The position numbers and the translations under genes are program-made. From Torymus aiolomorphi (taxonomy: Eukaryota > Arthropoda > Insecta > Hymenoptera > Torymidae), in assembly GCA_036365515.1 (NCBI GenBank), contig CM070876.1, positions 93,691,300 to 93,755,299 of the forward strand: a stretch of DNA of 64,000 bases. Reading direction: 5' to 3'. Shown here piece after piece: positions 1-10,219 of this stretch. Every line of letters begins with the position of its first letter. Position 1 is the first letter of the stretch. Below the pieces are notes generated by a model that saw only the letters and a program-made list of their open reading frames with translations, searched no databases and was not told the DNA's origin.

Positions 1-73
1 CCGAGAAAGGTACATACACACAAGCTTTACCCAAGATTACCGACACTCATTTAAGGGCGTTCCTCAAGGAGGA

Positions 74-1901
74 GTGTTAAGTCCTCTTTTATATATAATA
101 TATGTGTCTGATAATGTTACAAATATTTCAAGTAGGGTTTCAGTATCACAATTCGCAGACGATATTGCGCTTTTTACATCAAATAAAAAATCTTTACAAA
201 AAGCTATAACAACAATTGAAAAAAATCTATCAAATATCGGACTTAGTCTTGCCTCCCATAAAACTGTACTAATAGACTTCAACAACCAGAACATTCTCCC
301 AGGCCAAAAGTCGATAAAGATTAACCAATCCACTATTTTTTCGACCGAACGTACTCGATTTCTAGGCTTAGAATTTGACTATAGACTCTCATTTAAATAC
401 CAAATCAACAAACTGCAGAATAGATGTCAAAGAGCCCTTAACATGATAAAATTCTTACAAGGTACATAACATGACTATAGACTCTCATTTAAATACCAAA
501 TCAACAAACTGCAGAATAGATGTCAAAGAGCCCTTAATATGATAAAATTCTTACAAGGTACATGGTGGGGGACAGACCCTAGTGCTCTCCTTATCTTTTA
601 TAAAAGTTATATTCGGTCAATAATTGACTACGCATGCTTTGTCTTTTATCCAACGTGAAAAGATGCTCAAGATAAACTTGAACAAATCCAATATTCTGCC
701 ATGAGAAGCGCCTTGGGCTATCGTAAAACCACGCCAACAAATGTACTCTTAGAGGAATCGAAGTTGCCATACATTCGAGAAAGATGCAAGTTTCTTTGTT
801 CTAATTATCTAGCTAAAATACTCTCAAACAAAAATTTATTAATTTCTAAAACAGTTCATCACTTTTTCAAAAACAAAAAAAGAAAAAAATTCAAACCTAA
901 ACGACTATTTGAAAATTGTATCGAAATCCTAATGAAACTTAAACCACGACTATTTGAATCCACTCACTATATCATTTACAGCAATAGCTACGATACCATT
1001 ACAGCTTCAATTCCTATAAACACAAGTCTTGGCAAAAAAATTAATAAAAATAAAAATCCAGACCTTGCCCTACGTTCAATGTTAGATAATGAAAACTCTC
1101 TTTTAATTTACACGGACAGGAGTAAAAATCCCAATACTTACACAGTTGGGTCAGCGTGCGTATGTCCCAAGTTAAATATCACGCTAACTAGAAAATTGAA
1201 TGCGAACACGTCGGCCTTTATATCTGAGTGCATTGCAATCTTGGATGCGATGGACATTGCCCTTCACAACACAAGTTCCTCCAATTTCATTCTCTCGGAC
1301 TCTGTCAATGTTCTCTACAGCTTAGAAAATACTACCATCAATGTTAAAACCAATCCCTACATTTTACAAATAAAAAACAAATACCTGAAATTTTTACGAG
1401 AAAAAACAGAAACAGGAAATATTTTTCTTTACTGGATCCCTTCACATCATGGAATCCGAGGGAATTGAAATTGTAGATCTTGCAGCCAAAACAGCTTGTT
1501 CATCGACGACCCCTGAGTCTAAATTTATTATACATACGGATTTATGCGAATCCTTTAGAAAATCTATGTTCAATAGTTCACGAGAAACAAATATAGAACA
1601 ATCAGTCTCAAAAGGCACCAAATACTTTGAAAAATTCTTCGTAAACCAATCTAAACCATGGTTCTATAATAAAAAGCTAACTCGAGAACTTATTGTCACG
1701 GTTAACCGTTGTAGGGCCAATCACTATAATCTCGCGGCCTCTCTTGCTCGCACCTCCATCATAAATAACTCTAAGTGCCAATGCTTATACGAATACCAAG
1801 ATATTAACCACATACTATGGCAATGTGAATTGTACAACAACCAGCGACTAAAATTTATTAAAACCTCGCTGAAATTAATTTATATCTTCCGCTTAATGTA
1901 G
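74..1901 (+). pseudogene. Broken LINE ORF2 (RT C-terminal part plus RNase H)
   Basis: The reading frame starts inside the RT domain. The GVLSPLLY-type motif is followed by FADDIALF near 146-170, the catalytic YADD-type box, here intact. A duplication creates a stop at 467-469, and a second stop lies at about 656. The frame reopens from about 659 (MRSALGYR at 701) into RNase H. There IYTDRSK near 1106 holds the first Asp (usually DGS, here DRS), SECIAILDAM the Glu, LSDS the next Asp, and WIPSHHGIRGN the terminal motif. An extra base near 1467 shifts the frame; translation continues 1449-1901 with VDLAAKTA and a C-terminal CQC...NHILWQCELYN Cys/His motif. The product would be the LINE polymerase that performs target-primed reverse transcription. 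No functional protein can be made from this copy. Confidence 0.85.
376..563 (+). repeat. 92-bp direct duplication inside the LINE
   Basis: Bases 376-467 and 472-563 are the same 92-bp segment with only about one difference. The copies are 96 bp apart, so the duplication is in frame, but the 4-bp joint creates a TAA in the first copy. Confidence 0.85.
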
Positions 1902-2060
1902 ACACAATATTATATGAACCGAATATCACCGCGTGCAAACATATGATGTCTTTCCTCAAAAGTTGTAACCTCCCCATATAAAACTATTAATGTACTTGGC
2001 GATTATGCCAAATTTTCAGCCAATAAGTCTATAAAAGATTTGAAGCTTAAAAAAAAAAAA

Positions 2061-2605
2061 TATGTATTTTCTACTCGATAGTTAATTAAACTTTAAACCA
2101 TGTATTTTGGAAGTTTTAAAATATTAAGTGTGTGCACATTTGTACAACAAAATTAGATTTAATTAGAAAATAAGTCATTTGTTAAGTTCATATACAATAA
2201 TTAACACTATATAATAAATAATTAACCGAATTTTTTATGTAAACAATGTATTTAACATTAATGAAAAATAGGCGCAGAAACACTACATGTAATGTCATCT
2301 CTGTGAAACGGTAGAAAGTACAGCCGAAAGCTGGGGGATGCTTCTTTCCCCCACGCAGCCAATTAGATGCATCAAAGGGCCTTAGGCCCACCCTTATTTT
2401 TCCACCCATACTTGCGCGACCAGACAACTGACTCCAAAAATCTTTGTAAACTCCCCCACGGAGAGTACCCCCGAACCGTACGTGTCATTAAAATTTCAAT
2501 TGATTAAATACAATATTGTCTGCTTCGGCTGAAATAATGCAGACGGGGGGATTTGGGAAAATAGATTGAGAACGATGAGTAGCGGTCTGGGTCGTGAAAG
2601 GATCG
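2061..2605. other. Unassigned AT-rich stretch
   Basis: There is no supported gene. Around 2330-2450 there are short G/C-rich hairpin-like words (for example gggggatgcttctttccccc and gggccttaggccc). The word tttcaattgattaaata occurs at about 2494 and recurs near 2922, which hints at a repeat family on both sides of the tRNA-like segment. Confidence 0.4.
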
Positions 2606-2690
2606 TCATTCCAGTAGCGCAATGGTAGCGTAGCTGCCCGGTATGCAGAAGGTTGTCGGTTCGAGCCCGACCTGGGCCGTTATTTTTTTC
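2606..2690 (+). ncRNA. tRNA-like sequence with Pol III boxes (SINE head or tRNA pseudogene)
   Basis: Bases 2615-2625 match box A (TAGCGCAATGG) and 2658-2668 match box B (GGTTCGAGCCC). The T arm is perfect: GTCGG at 2654-2658 pairs with CCGAC four bases after the loop. A run of seven T at 2683-2689 could terminate Pol III. The acceptor stem is damaged: the 3' strand CTGGGCC faces ATTCCAG, giving only about five pairs. A functional tRNA is therefore unlikely. A tRNA-derived SINE head or a decayed tRNA copy fits better. Confidence 0.55.
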
Positions 2691-3105
2691 CTTCTCGTTT
2701 TGTATCCTATACCTTTACCTTTACCACCTTCCCTTTCCATGTATTCTCCTTTCTAAAAAATTCTTGACTGCACTAATGTTTGAAATAGCTTCTAAAATTT
2801 AAAGATGTATTGAAACACATATAAAGAAAGTGCTTGATAAGTTAGTTACCTTCCTTATCTTTGCCCGAGTAGCCGTTAGATTCATTATTAAAATTAACAT
2901 AAAATCGACGGGCATTTCCTTCAATTGATTAAATATAATATAAGAGTAATATATTTTGGTGAAATCTTAGTAAGTTAGTTATGTAAGTTATTTTTAATAT
3001 TTCCTCCAGTCTATGTACAGGTAGCTACGTCTACCTTTATAGAATTACATACCTGTAATTAATCTGGATATATAAATAAATGAATAAATAAATAAATAAA
3101 TAAAA
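2691..3105 (+). repeat. Possible SINE/LINE body ending in an (AATA)n tail
   Basis: This AT-rich sequence has no ORF and ends in an AATAAATAAATA-type tail at about 3074-3104, as seen at plus-strand SINE and LINE 3' ends. It may be the body of a SINE whose head is the tRNA-like segment at 2606. The link between the two is inferred from order and orientation only. Confidence 0.35.
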
Positions 3106-3865
3106 AGCGGTGAAAATACAGTAGATGCTGTCGGGCGGCTTAATTAATAGTATAACGACGGTAAAATAAAGTATACAAAATATATAAAATTTATAACGCT
3201 TAGAAATTACAATGGGGTAACAATAAAGGCGGGGGAAACGCAGTCGCTAGAGGCGAGCCTGAGGTACGGCGAGCGGAGGCTGCACGCGAAACAGCAGTCG
3301 GCCACGTCGCGATCGAACAGGGCGTCTCGTAGAGTATGCTTGAAACGCTGTAGGTTAGCTATGTCAAAGCCGGTGGAGTGGATCGAGTTGAGGAGGTGAA
3401 CGAGTGCTTAAATGCCTCTGTTCTCCACGGAGGTGGTTCAAATGGCAGGGGTGGGCGGCAATCCGAGTGGCGTAGGACGGGGTCTACGTTAAGTTTGCAC
3501 GTGAAACGACCCACAAGATCTGGCGGATAAGCGTTGGCTACAACTTTGAAGGCCTGAAGCCCAATAAAGTATTGGCGTCTTCGACGAGCGGAGAGCCAGC
3601 CAAGCGCAAGCCGGTGGGTCGTGACATGACCACGACGAGGAATATTGCCGACAACAAAGTGAACGCAGGCCTTTAGAGCTTTTTCGATCTTTTCGGTACG
3701 GTCTTTGTCGAGGTGAGTATAAACTGGAGCTGCGTAGTCGAGCTGCCGGAAAACAAAAGTTTCGGCGAGATATTTCCTAATGTTTCTCGACAGGGCATGG
3801 CGGAAAAAGCGCTAGGTGAAAAGCGAGCCGAAGACCCTGCGAGTGACTTGTTTTGTGTGCAGCTG

Positions 3866-4834
3866 TCAGTCAAGGGTGTTGGTGAAAATTACACCTAGGC
3901 TACGTGATTTCATCGCATAAGGGAGCGCACAGTCGTCAATGATGACATGAGGCAGAGTGGCTAGATCAAGTTCCCGAGTGTAGGCTGCGCTACCAATAAT
4001 GACGATCTTTGTTTTCGCAGAATTCAGGGTGAGGCCGTTAGTACGGGCCCAGTCTGCGACCGCTTGGGCATCGCGAGTGACACGATCGAGTGCGAGATGG
4101 AAATCAGACGGAAAAAAATGATGGTAAAACTGCGTTTCATCGGCAAAGATCATCATCTTGGAAAAACGGACCACTGACGGGAGGTCATTGGTGAAGATGC
4201 CAAAAAGAAGCGGACCAAGAACACTCCCTTGTGGTACTCCAGAAGGGGCACGTAGCCAGTCGGAAATATTTCTGCCCGCGTCGACGGCCGCTTGAAGTCT
4301 GTCGGCGAGGTATGTAAAAAGCCACCGAAGGGCATGAGTGGTGAAGTTGAGCACACGAAGTTTAGCGAGGAGGGCAGCGTGAGGAATAGAGTCGAAAGCC
4401 TTGGAGAAATCGAATAAGATAAGGAACGTTAATTTGCGCTGATCGATGTCGTGGCGAATGTCGTCAAAAACCCCAAACAGGACCGTCTGGGTGCTGTGAC
4501 CGGGGCGGAAACCAGCTTGACGAGGATAGAGCAATGAATTCGCCTCAAGGTAGCCCTGAAGGTGGTTATGAACCAACCGTTCAAGGACCTTTGACAGTTC
4601 TGGAAGTTGAGCGATCGGCCGTGTATCAGAAAGCTGAGACATCACTTTCGATTTCGCGAGCGGGCGAATTATTGCTCTTTTCCAGTTAGAGGGGAAGGTG
4701 GCAGTAGCTATGGAGGTGTTGAAGAGATTGGTGATATGCAAGAGGGAGTCTGGTAGAGCAAGCTTGAGCATCGGTATAGAGAGGGTGTCGTGTCCTGTTG
4801 CCTTAGAGGACGACTTCAGAAGCGCATCGGCCAC
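3866..4834 (-). pseudogene. LINE reverse transcriptase domain, catalytically damaged
   Basis: This 322-codon frame has the classical RT order: an ATGHDTLSIPML start, then WKRAIIRPLAKS, SDTRPIAQLPELSKVLERLV, QAGFRPGHST, LILFDFSKAFDSIPH, SGVPQGSVLGPLLF, and the active-site box as FADETQFY. The family box is FADD, so the second catalytic Asp is Glu here. The frame ends with LGVIFTNTLD followed by a stop. A homologous C-terminal region (for example LGWLSARRRRQYF) continues leftward to about 3400 with further stops. The upstream linker lies in another frame (4816-5193). The role would be target-primed reverse transcription. Confidence 0.85.
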
Positions 4835-5469
4835 TTCACGTTGAGAGAAAGGGCGGAGGCAGAATGGCTATTGAGAGATGGGTTGAGTGGATGGTTTACT
4901 ATGGAGTCGAAATCAAGTTCAGTAATAGGGGGGTGGCGGCTCACGGTGGAGGCGTAACAGAGGTTAAGATCATTTGCGGAGAATGTAGTAAGAGGTGAAG
5001 GAAGGCTAGGGTTGGTAACATGGAGGCGCCGAAGCTCACGCCATTTAGCGTGGACGGATGGGGCATCGGCGAGAGGCAACATGCTGGTTTTTCGCAGTAT
5101 CCAAGGCGTTTGAAACTTGCGCACGAAGTGAGCGAAAGCGGTCGAGTTGAGCGGCAGCGCAAGTGTTTCGCGCGCATCGATACGCACGATCACGAGACCG
5201 CATCAGGGCTTAATTTGGGGATTAACCCACGGTTTGCGACGCGATGACAGAACAAACTCACGCAGGGGTGCGATGACATCGAAAGCACTGACTAGCGCAC
5301 AGCTTGACGCACGCTCGGCCGAGTCTGCGCTGGCGGGACACGGGCCAAGAACAAACTCGGGTGAATTGGTGGTAGCAATGAAGAATCGAGATGTGGAGAA
5401 AGTACACTGATCAGGAGGGGGCAGGTGGTGCGAGAAGAAAGAGGAAGAGACGCCCAGCCGAGAGTCCAC
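4816..5469 (-). pseudogene. LINE endonuclease C-terminus and linker, frameshifted
   Basis: On the reverse strand, 5203-5469 carries APLREFVLSSRRKPWVNPQI, the typical segment between the apurinic-like endonuclease and the RT. Bases 4816-5193 carry SVHAKWRELRRLHV and a TELDFDSIV segment found just before RT in Jockey/CR1-type elements. The pieces lie in different frames, so several indels are present. Bases 5470-5680 hold only weak traces of coding sequence. The endonuclease catalytic motifs are not visible. Confidence 0.6.
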
Positions 5470-5680
5470 GCCACGAGTCCTCGCACCCTGCCGACGTCAT
5501 CCACGCATCAGGAGCGAGAGCCACCGTTAGCGCACGAGTCGTGACGGCACCCCAGCAACGAGGCTGCGGCAAAGCGGCACTGCAACTCTCGGTCATCGCC
5601 GATTGCGCGGTGCGCGACGGCCACGAGCGAGGTAGCGGGCGAACAGGAGGCGGCAGGCAGAGCGGCGTCAGGCGAATACT

Positions 5681-6097
5681 AGTGATTCTTAAGACCGGCC
5701 GCGGTCGATTGCGTGTTGCGGGGCGGGCGCGCCTGGGTTCGTAGAATCCGCGCAGCCCGCGTGAGTTGACGCTGTGTTCCCGGCGACGGTGAGCACAGTC
5801 TCCTCACTTAATTGCGAGGAGAGTAAACTCTCGGATTGCGTGGCGCGCCGATGAGGCGCACATCGTGTGTGCTCGTGCGAGAGCGTACATTCAGTACTTT
5901 TACATAATAAATGCCATTTTTGCCAGTGAGTGCCTGGTTGGTTATTGCACAACCCTGACTCCTCACCCACGCATCCTACGCATAGGAGATGGCTATCCCA
6001 CCGTCTCCGCGGCAGGCGGAACTTCGGTCTCCGGTTCCTGCTTCAATAAATTAGTTGTGATGGTTATACCGGGATGGTAAAAGTACAACGTTACAAA
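5681..6097 (+). repeat. 5' LTR of gypsy #1
   Basis: It starts AGTGATTCTT and ends ...CAACGTTACAAA directly before the primer-binding site. It contains an AATAAA-like word near 5906. The partner LTR is missing, so the left boundary rests on the AGTGAT word shared with 29931 and on the family's typical start. Confidence 0.7.
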
Positions 6098-6115
6098 TGG
6101 CGATCCTGGCAGGAT
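6098..6115 (+). promoter_or_regulatory. Primer-binding site of gypsy #1
   Basis: TGGCGATCCTGGCAGGAT begins with the TGG expected for pairing with a tRNA 3' CCA end and directly follows the LTR. I cannot name the tRNA from memory. Confidence 0.6.
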
Positions 6116-7216
6116 AACTGCCGTGGGTATATGCGTGTGGGAGAGAGGTAGTTGATCTCGCACGAGTACAGGGAAAATTCGCGTGTCCGCGGGCCCTAGA
6201 ATTTTGCTAGTTCGGGAGGAGTGAGGGGATTCGAAGATTCATAAAATCCTCGCGCGTACGGATTTTTGAATTTTTCGAGTCTCAGAACTTTCGATAACTG
6301 TAAAATTTTAGAAGCGCTGGAAAGGTGCAAGGACACCGCGACTTTGCGTGGTAAACAGCGAGCGCTGTTTACATTGAGAGGCGACCGCGCGACGGAGAGG
6401 ATTAGTGCCGGTCGAATTGTCCTTGTCGTGCGCGGTTACCAGTGTGTTCGTGAAATATTCGAGCAAATAATTTAGTAGTAGAAATTTATGTCGATGTTCG
6501 GATAGGACTGTTTGGGTACGCGGATTAGAGAGGACTCTAGTAACATTCAATGACATAACGAAGTCTTGATTTTAAATATTGACTGCGATTTCGACGTTTG
6601 AATTTTTAAATTTTGATTAGTTGGCTATTTTGATTATCCTGTTAATTTAATTATTTTGACTATTATCGAATTATCGCTGCCCAAACAGAGTAACTTAGAA
6701 TAAGAAGTTCGGTGTGAGAGAGAGTGTGAATATGCATGCAAATTTCAAATTATCTGTTTCAATTAAATTATAATATTTATTTGTTATGTTGTGATTGTGC
6801 TAGCTAAAGCTAGCTTTTGTGAGCCTCGCGCTATTGCGAAGTACACACTCTGTGTGGAAGTGCACGCGCAGGAATAGAGAGCGGCTCGCGTAAGCGAGTC
6901 GATTGTGAGTACGCAGCGCACTACGTGCGCCAGCGAAATTTTTGCGAGCCTCGCGTTGCAGCTAGTGCTTGGTGCGGAGGGCACGCGCGAGGATTGAGAA
7001 CGGCTTCGTGCAATGAGCCGATTGCGAATTTTGCCGATTCTTCAGGCAGAAATTGGAGTAGTAAGGGGTTCTGTTAATTATTGCCATTCTGTGGAGGGGG
7101 AGAATCGCGCGTATAAAGAGAATTTTCGGCGTACGTTCCTTCGTTCACACTGAGGCACGAGGGAAAAGTTGTGTTTTTCTTTTTGGTTGTTTGGCTCAGA
7201 GTATTTAGTCGAGGCC
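6116..7216 (+). other. Leader of gypsy #1 with an internal direct repeat
   Basis: About 1.1 kb without a supported gene lies between the primer-binding site and gag. Two similar segments (about 6817-6912 and 6947-7030) share gagcctcgcg..., a gcacgcgc-ag/ga-gatt word, and a gagc/cga-ttg-cga ending. This suggests a decayed tandem repeat of about 130 bp, possibly regulatory. Confidence 0.5.
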
Positions 7217-7735
7217 ATGGCGTCATCGGCGCATGGAAGTAGGATACGGAAGCTTCGCCGAAATCCGGGCGTGAGGGCTTTAGACGCCATAGTGACTCGA
7301 CTGACCTCGCGATTGTTAATTAAATTATTGGATTTAGATGAATTGAACACGGAGGGGACGCTCGACGAACTCCGCGACCGCCGACTTCGTTTTGACATAC
7401 GTAAAGCTGACGCGACGTTGGACGTGCCGGTTTATCGCGAGGATTTTCGTGGCGAGAATTTGCCTGCCACAACGGCGGATTTATCGACGCACATGTCGCG
7501 CGAAGAAATACAACCGCCGTGGTTGAGCGACGCCGCGGCAAGGAGGGCGGGAGTTAGTAGTCACACGGAGAGGCGCGTGGAGGACGGGCCGAAATTGAGT
7601 GCGCCACCGCCGTATACCTCGGAGCGTGTGGCTTCGAGTGCACCAGCGGAGGCGATGGTGCCAGGTACGCCGACGCCGGCGTCGTCACGCGTGTGGAACG
7701 CACTTACTGCACTGCCACGTTTGTTTTTTCGTCGG
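7217..7735 (+). pseudogene. gypsy #1 gag, N-terminal part
   Basis: The start ATG at 7217 lies in a good context (gaggccATGGcg) and begins MASSAHGSRIRKLRRNPG. The product is a basic, then Pro/Ser-rich Gag N-terminus: helices around LTSRLLIKLLDLDELN, followed by REEIQPPWLSDAAARR. An in-frame start further upstream (7169) is possible. The frame is cut at 7735 by the copia element and resumes in the same frame at 24870 after the target duplication. Gag would form the particle in which the RNA is packaged and copied. Confidence 0.75.
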
Positions 7736-7841
7736 TGTTCACAGAGTTTTGGTTGTTGTCGCAGTGGGAAAGGAATGGGAACACTTACACACACACAGTT
7801 TACAAGTTCAATGTTATTCTTTATTCTAATACTTCTCTATA
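7736..7841 (-). repeat. 3' LTR remnant of the copia element (outer piece)
   Basis: It is nearly identical to 24562-24667, for example the shared word gttttggttgttgtcgcag. It is interrupted by the mariner at a TA and continues for 17 bp at 10837-10853. Only about 123 bp of the ~303-bp LTR remain. Confidence 0.85.
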
Positions 7842-8592
7842 CAGCGTGTCCAAAAAGTCTGGAAACACCCAAATAATTTCTCAGCTGAATTACTATTGGA
7901 AAATGTTAAGGTCGCCTTTGTAGTAATTTTTACGAGGAATCCAATGGTGACCTTGGATTCGACCTTGGACCTCATTTTTGAGGTTATTTCAAGGTCAACC
8001 TCATTTTTTTAAATGGTAACCCCTATTTTTTATAGCGGAATCTGAAAGAGCGGAAAATTTTACGTCCGGATATGTATTAAGATATGAGGTTGAGGTTACC
8101 CCCAGAGGTCAAATTGAGGTCAAAGTATGATTTCTTAAAAATTTCGCGAGTTCAGTGGTAAAACAAAACAAACAAAGGTAAGGTTTGGTAAGTTCGAACG
8201 AAGACTTGAAGGTGACCTCTGATTCGACCTTGAACCTCATTTTGAGCCTCATTTTTTGAGGTTATTTCGAGGTCAACCTCATTTTTTTAAATGGTAACCC
8301 CTATTTTTTTAGCGGAATCGGAAAGAGTGTGAAACTTTACGTCCAAACATGTACTCAGAACATAGTTCAAGAAGGACCTTGACGTTCATTTGAAGGACAT
8401 TTAAACTTAATGACGGTCTGATCTTGTGTAAACTTTTTATCACACTGAGCGAGGTTAATTCTTTAGTAGTTTTCAACGAGAAATCTAATGGTGACCTTGA
8501 CATTGTCCTTAAAAGTCATGTCAAGTTCAATTTTTTTACATTTAGCGTTACCCAGGAACAACGACGTGGACGTAGTAAAATCTGTTCCCTTT

Positions 8593-8790
8593 GGGGTGCT
8601 TGATTTACGTGAGTCCCCTTGCCTCTCACGATGGGGTGCTTGATTTACGTGAGTCCCCTTGCCTCTCACGATGGGGCGCTTGATTTACGTGAGTCCCCTT
8701 GCCTCTCACGATGGGGTGCTTGATTTACGTGAGTCCCCTTGCCTCTCACGATGGGGCGCTTGATTTACGTGAGTCCCCTTGCCTCTCACA
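8593..8790. repeat. 40-bp minisatellite, five copies
   Basis: Units at 8593, 8633, 8673, 8713 and 8753 (the last ends at about 8789) each begin gggg(t/c)gcttgatttacgtg and end in ctctcac(gat). The third and fifth units carry C instead of T at position 5. There are no spacers, so this is a tandem array and not a CRISPR. It lies inside the mariner, downstream of the transposase. Confidence 0.95.
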
Positions 8791-8817
8791 TTTGATTTTT
8801 TTAAACAGTATAACATC

Positions 8818-9894
8818 TTATTTCAAGTGCTCGAACTGTTCTCCATTCATTTCTTGACAGTAACCTAATCGATGATAGAAAGCACCAACAGCATTTTCAA
8901 TCATTTCAGTAGGAATGAGAGCTGATTCATCAATGATCCTTTCACGTAATTCATCTAAGTTTAAGGGTTTTGTTTTGAATACACGATCCTTCAGATAACC
9001 CCAATAGAAATAATCTAGAGGCGTTAAATCGGGGGACCTAGCTGGCCATTCAATTACACCTCTTCGTCCTATCCATCGATTAATGAATACTGTATCTAAG
9101 TATGTGCGAACGTTTCGTGCATAATAAGCTGCTGCACCGTCCTGTTGATACCATGTGTTATTAAAGTCCTCTCCAGCTATTTCTCTTATAGCAGGAACAA
9201 TTTGATTCCGCAACATAGTTTCATACTTTTCTGCATTTAAATTGCCATCAATAAAAAATGGTCCTATAATCCTATTATTTAATATTCCAGCCCAGACATT
9301 TAATTTTTGTGGATATTGTGACTTGGCTTCTCTTGCCCAATGAGGGTTTTCAACTGCCCAATATCTACAGTTATGCCTATTTACGTTTGAGTCAAGTTGA
9401 AATGTAGCTTCATCTGAGAAGACTATATTTGATGGAAAATTTGGATTTTGTACGATGCGTGCCATCATATCATCACAGAATTCAACGCGACGATCGAAAT
9501 CATCTTCATTTAACTTGTGTATTAGCGTTACTTTAAATGGATGGAACTTCTCTCTCTTTAGTATGTTATGAATAGATGATTTACTTATTTCGTGCACTTG
9601 AGCAGCTCTACGAACGGAAGTATGCGGATCTTCGGTGAATGTTAACACAACATCTAAAGATTTCTCTTCGTTACCTGCTGACATTGGTCTGCCTGATCGA
9701 GGTAAATCGCTGATAGTGCCGGTATTTTCAAACCTTCTAACAGTTTTTTGAACTGTTGAAAATGATAGTGGAGTTCCACCAACCCTAAATGAAGCATTAA
9801 AAATATCTCTTACGGCCCTATAAGATCGCTGCATGTGTCCCCAACCTCTCATCATGAGAATCGTTATTCTTTCTCTATCAGTGAGTTTGTTCAT
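8818..9894 (-). CDS. mariner transposase (DD41D type), apparently intact
   Basis: This 358-residue frame has the Tc1/mariner order. An N-terminal helix-turn-helix region (about 1-110) contains TVQKTVRRFENTGTISDLPR and GRPMSAG. The DDE/D catalytic domain follows. The first Asp is in IVFSDEATFQL, the second in WYQQDGAAAY, and the third in WPARSPDLTPLDYFYWG. I count 41 residues between the second and third Asp, which matches the DD41D (rosa-like) group and not classical DD34D mariners. All three acidic residues are present and I see no stop or frameshift. The length fits the family. The enzyme would excise the element and insert it at TA. Activity also needs matching ends, and both ends here are well preserved. 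Confidence 0.9.
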   Translation of the reverse strand: MNKLTDRERITILMMRGWGHMQRSYRAVRDIFNASFRVGGTPLSFSTVQKTVRRFENTGTISDLPRSGRPMSAGNEEKSLDVVLTFTEDPHTSVRRAAQVHEISKSSIHNILKREKFHPFKVTLIHKLNEDDFDRRVEFCDDMMARIVQNPNFPSNIVFSDEATFQLDSNVNRHNCRYWAVENPHWAREAKSQYPQKLNVWAGILNNRIIGPFFIDGNLNAEKYETMLRNQIVPAIREIAGEDFNNTWYQQDGAAAYYARNVRTYLDTVFINRWIGRRGVIEWPARSPDLTPLDYFYWGYLKDRVFKTKPLNLDELRERIIDESALIPTEMIENAVGAFYHRLGYCQEMNGEQFEHLK

Positions 9895-10102
9895 TTTTAT
9901 TACTCTTCGTAGTAGACCTTATCCAAAAATACTTTTTGAGTTGAAAATAAAAAGAACTTTTAATTTTCAAAAAATATGTTTGAAAGATGACCAACCCTTT
10001 TCTGTGGTGGTTATGGAATGAATAATAGTTTATTGTCACTCTAACCATACGAAAAATAACAAGTAACAATTTTCAATATTTAAACGCTTCAAAAAATTTT
10101 AC

Positions 10103-10219
10103 AATGAATCAGCTCTCATTCCTACTGAAATGATCAAAAATACTGTTGGTGTTTTCGATCATCGATTAGGTTACTATCAAAAAGTGGATGGAAAATAATT
10201 CGAGCACTTGAAATAAGAT
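10103..10219 (+). pseudogene. Inverted duplicate of the transposase C-terminus
   Basis: The plus strand encodes residues resembling ESALIPTEMI...HRLGY...FEHLK, the last ~38 residues of the transposase encoded on the other strand at 8818-8935, with an in-frame stop. It lies between the transposase start and the right inverted repeat. The element's symmetry therefore extends into coding sequence. Confidence 0.85.

Larger units (their letters stand above)
1..2060 (+). mobile_element. LINE (non-LTR retrotransposon) 3' part, I/Jockey-like with RNase H
   Basis: The window opens inside a non-LTR retrotransposon. The order is reverse transcriptase core, RT C-terminus, RNase H, then a Cys/His-rich tail. 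It ends at an A-run at 2049-2060, the expected 3' end of a plus-strand LINE. The 5' part lies outside the window. RNase H after RT is known in the I, R1-like and LOA-type groups, so the clade is only approximate. The copy is dead: it has stops near 467 and 656, a frameshift near 1467 and an internal duplication. Confidence 0.85.
3106..5680 (-). mobile_element. Reverse-strand LINE without RNase H (Jockey/CR1-like)
   Basis: Reading leftward, the order is the end of an endonuclease region (5200-5500), a linker (4816-5193), the RT domain (3866-4834) and an RT C-terminal region with stops to about 3240. A GC-rich coding stretch gives way to AT-rich sequence beyond that. The right end meets the LTR of gypsy #1 at 5681, so this LINE was probably the target of that insertion, or was already truncated. 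Numerous stops and frameshifts show it is dead. Confidence 0.8.

Noticed and set aside
2188..2427. Reverse-strand frame of 79 codons
   Set aside because: No family motif, AT-rich second half, and no supporting context.
2606..2690. Functional tRNA gene
   Set aside because: Box A, box B and T arm are good, but the acceptor stem has only about five pairs, so it is called tRNA-like only.
8593..8790. Five regularly spaced 40-bp repeats as a CRISPR-like array
   Set aside because: The repeats abut without unique spacers and lie inside a eukaryotic mariner; it is a minisatellite.
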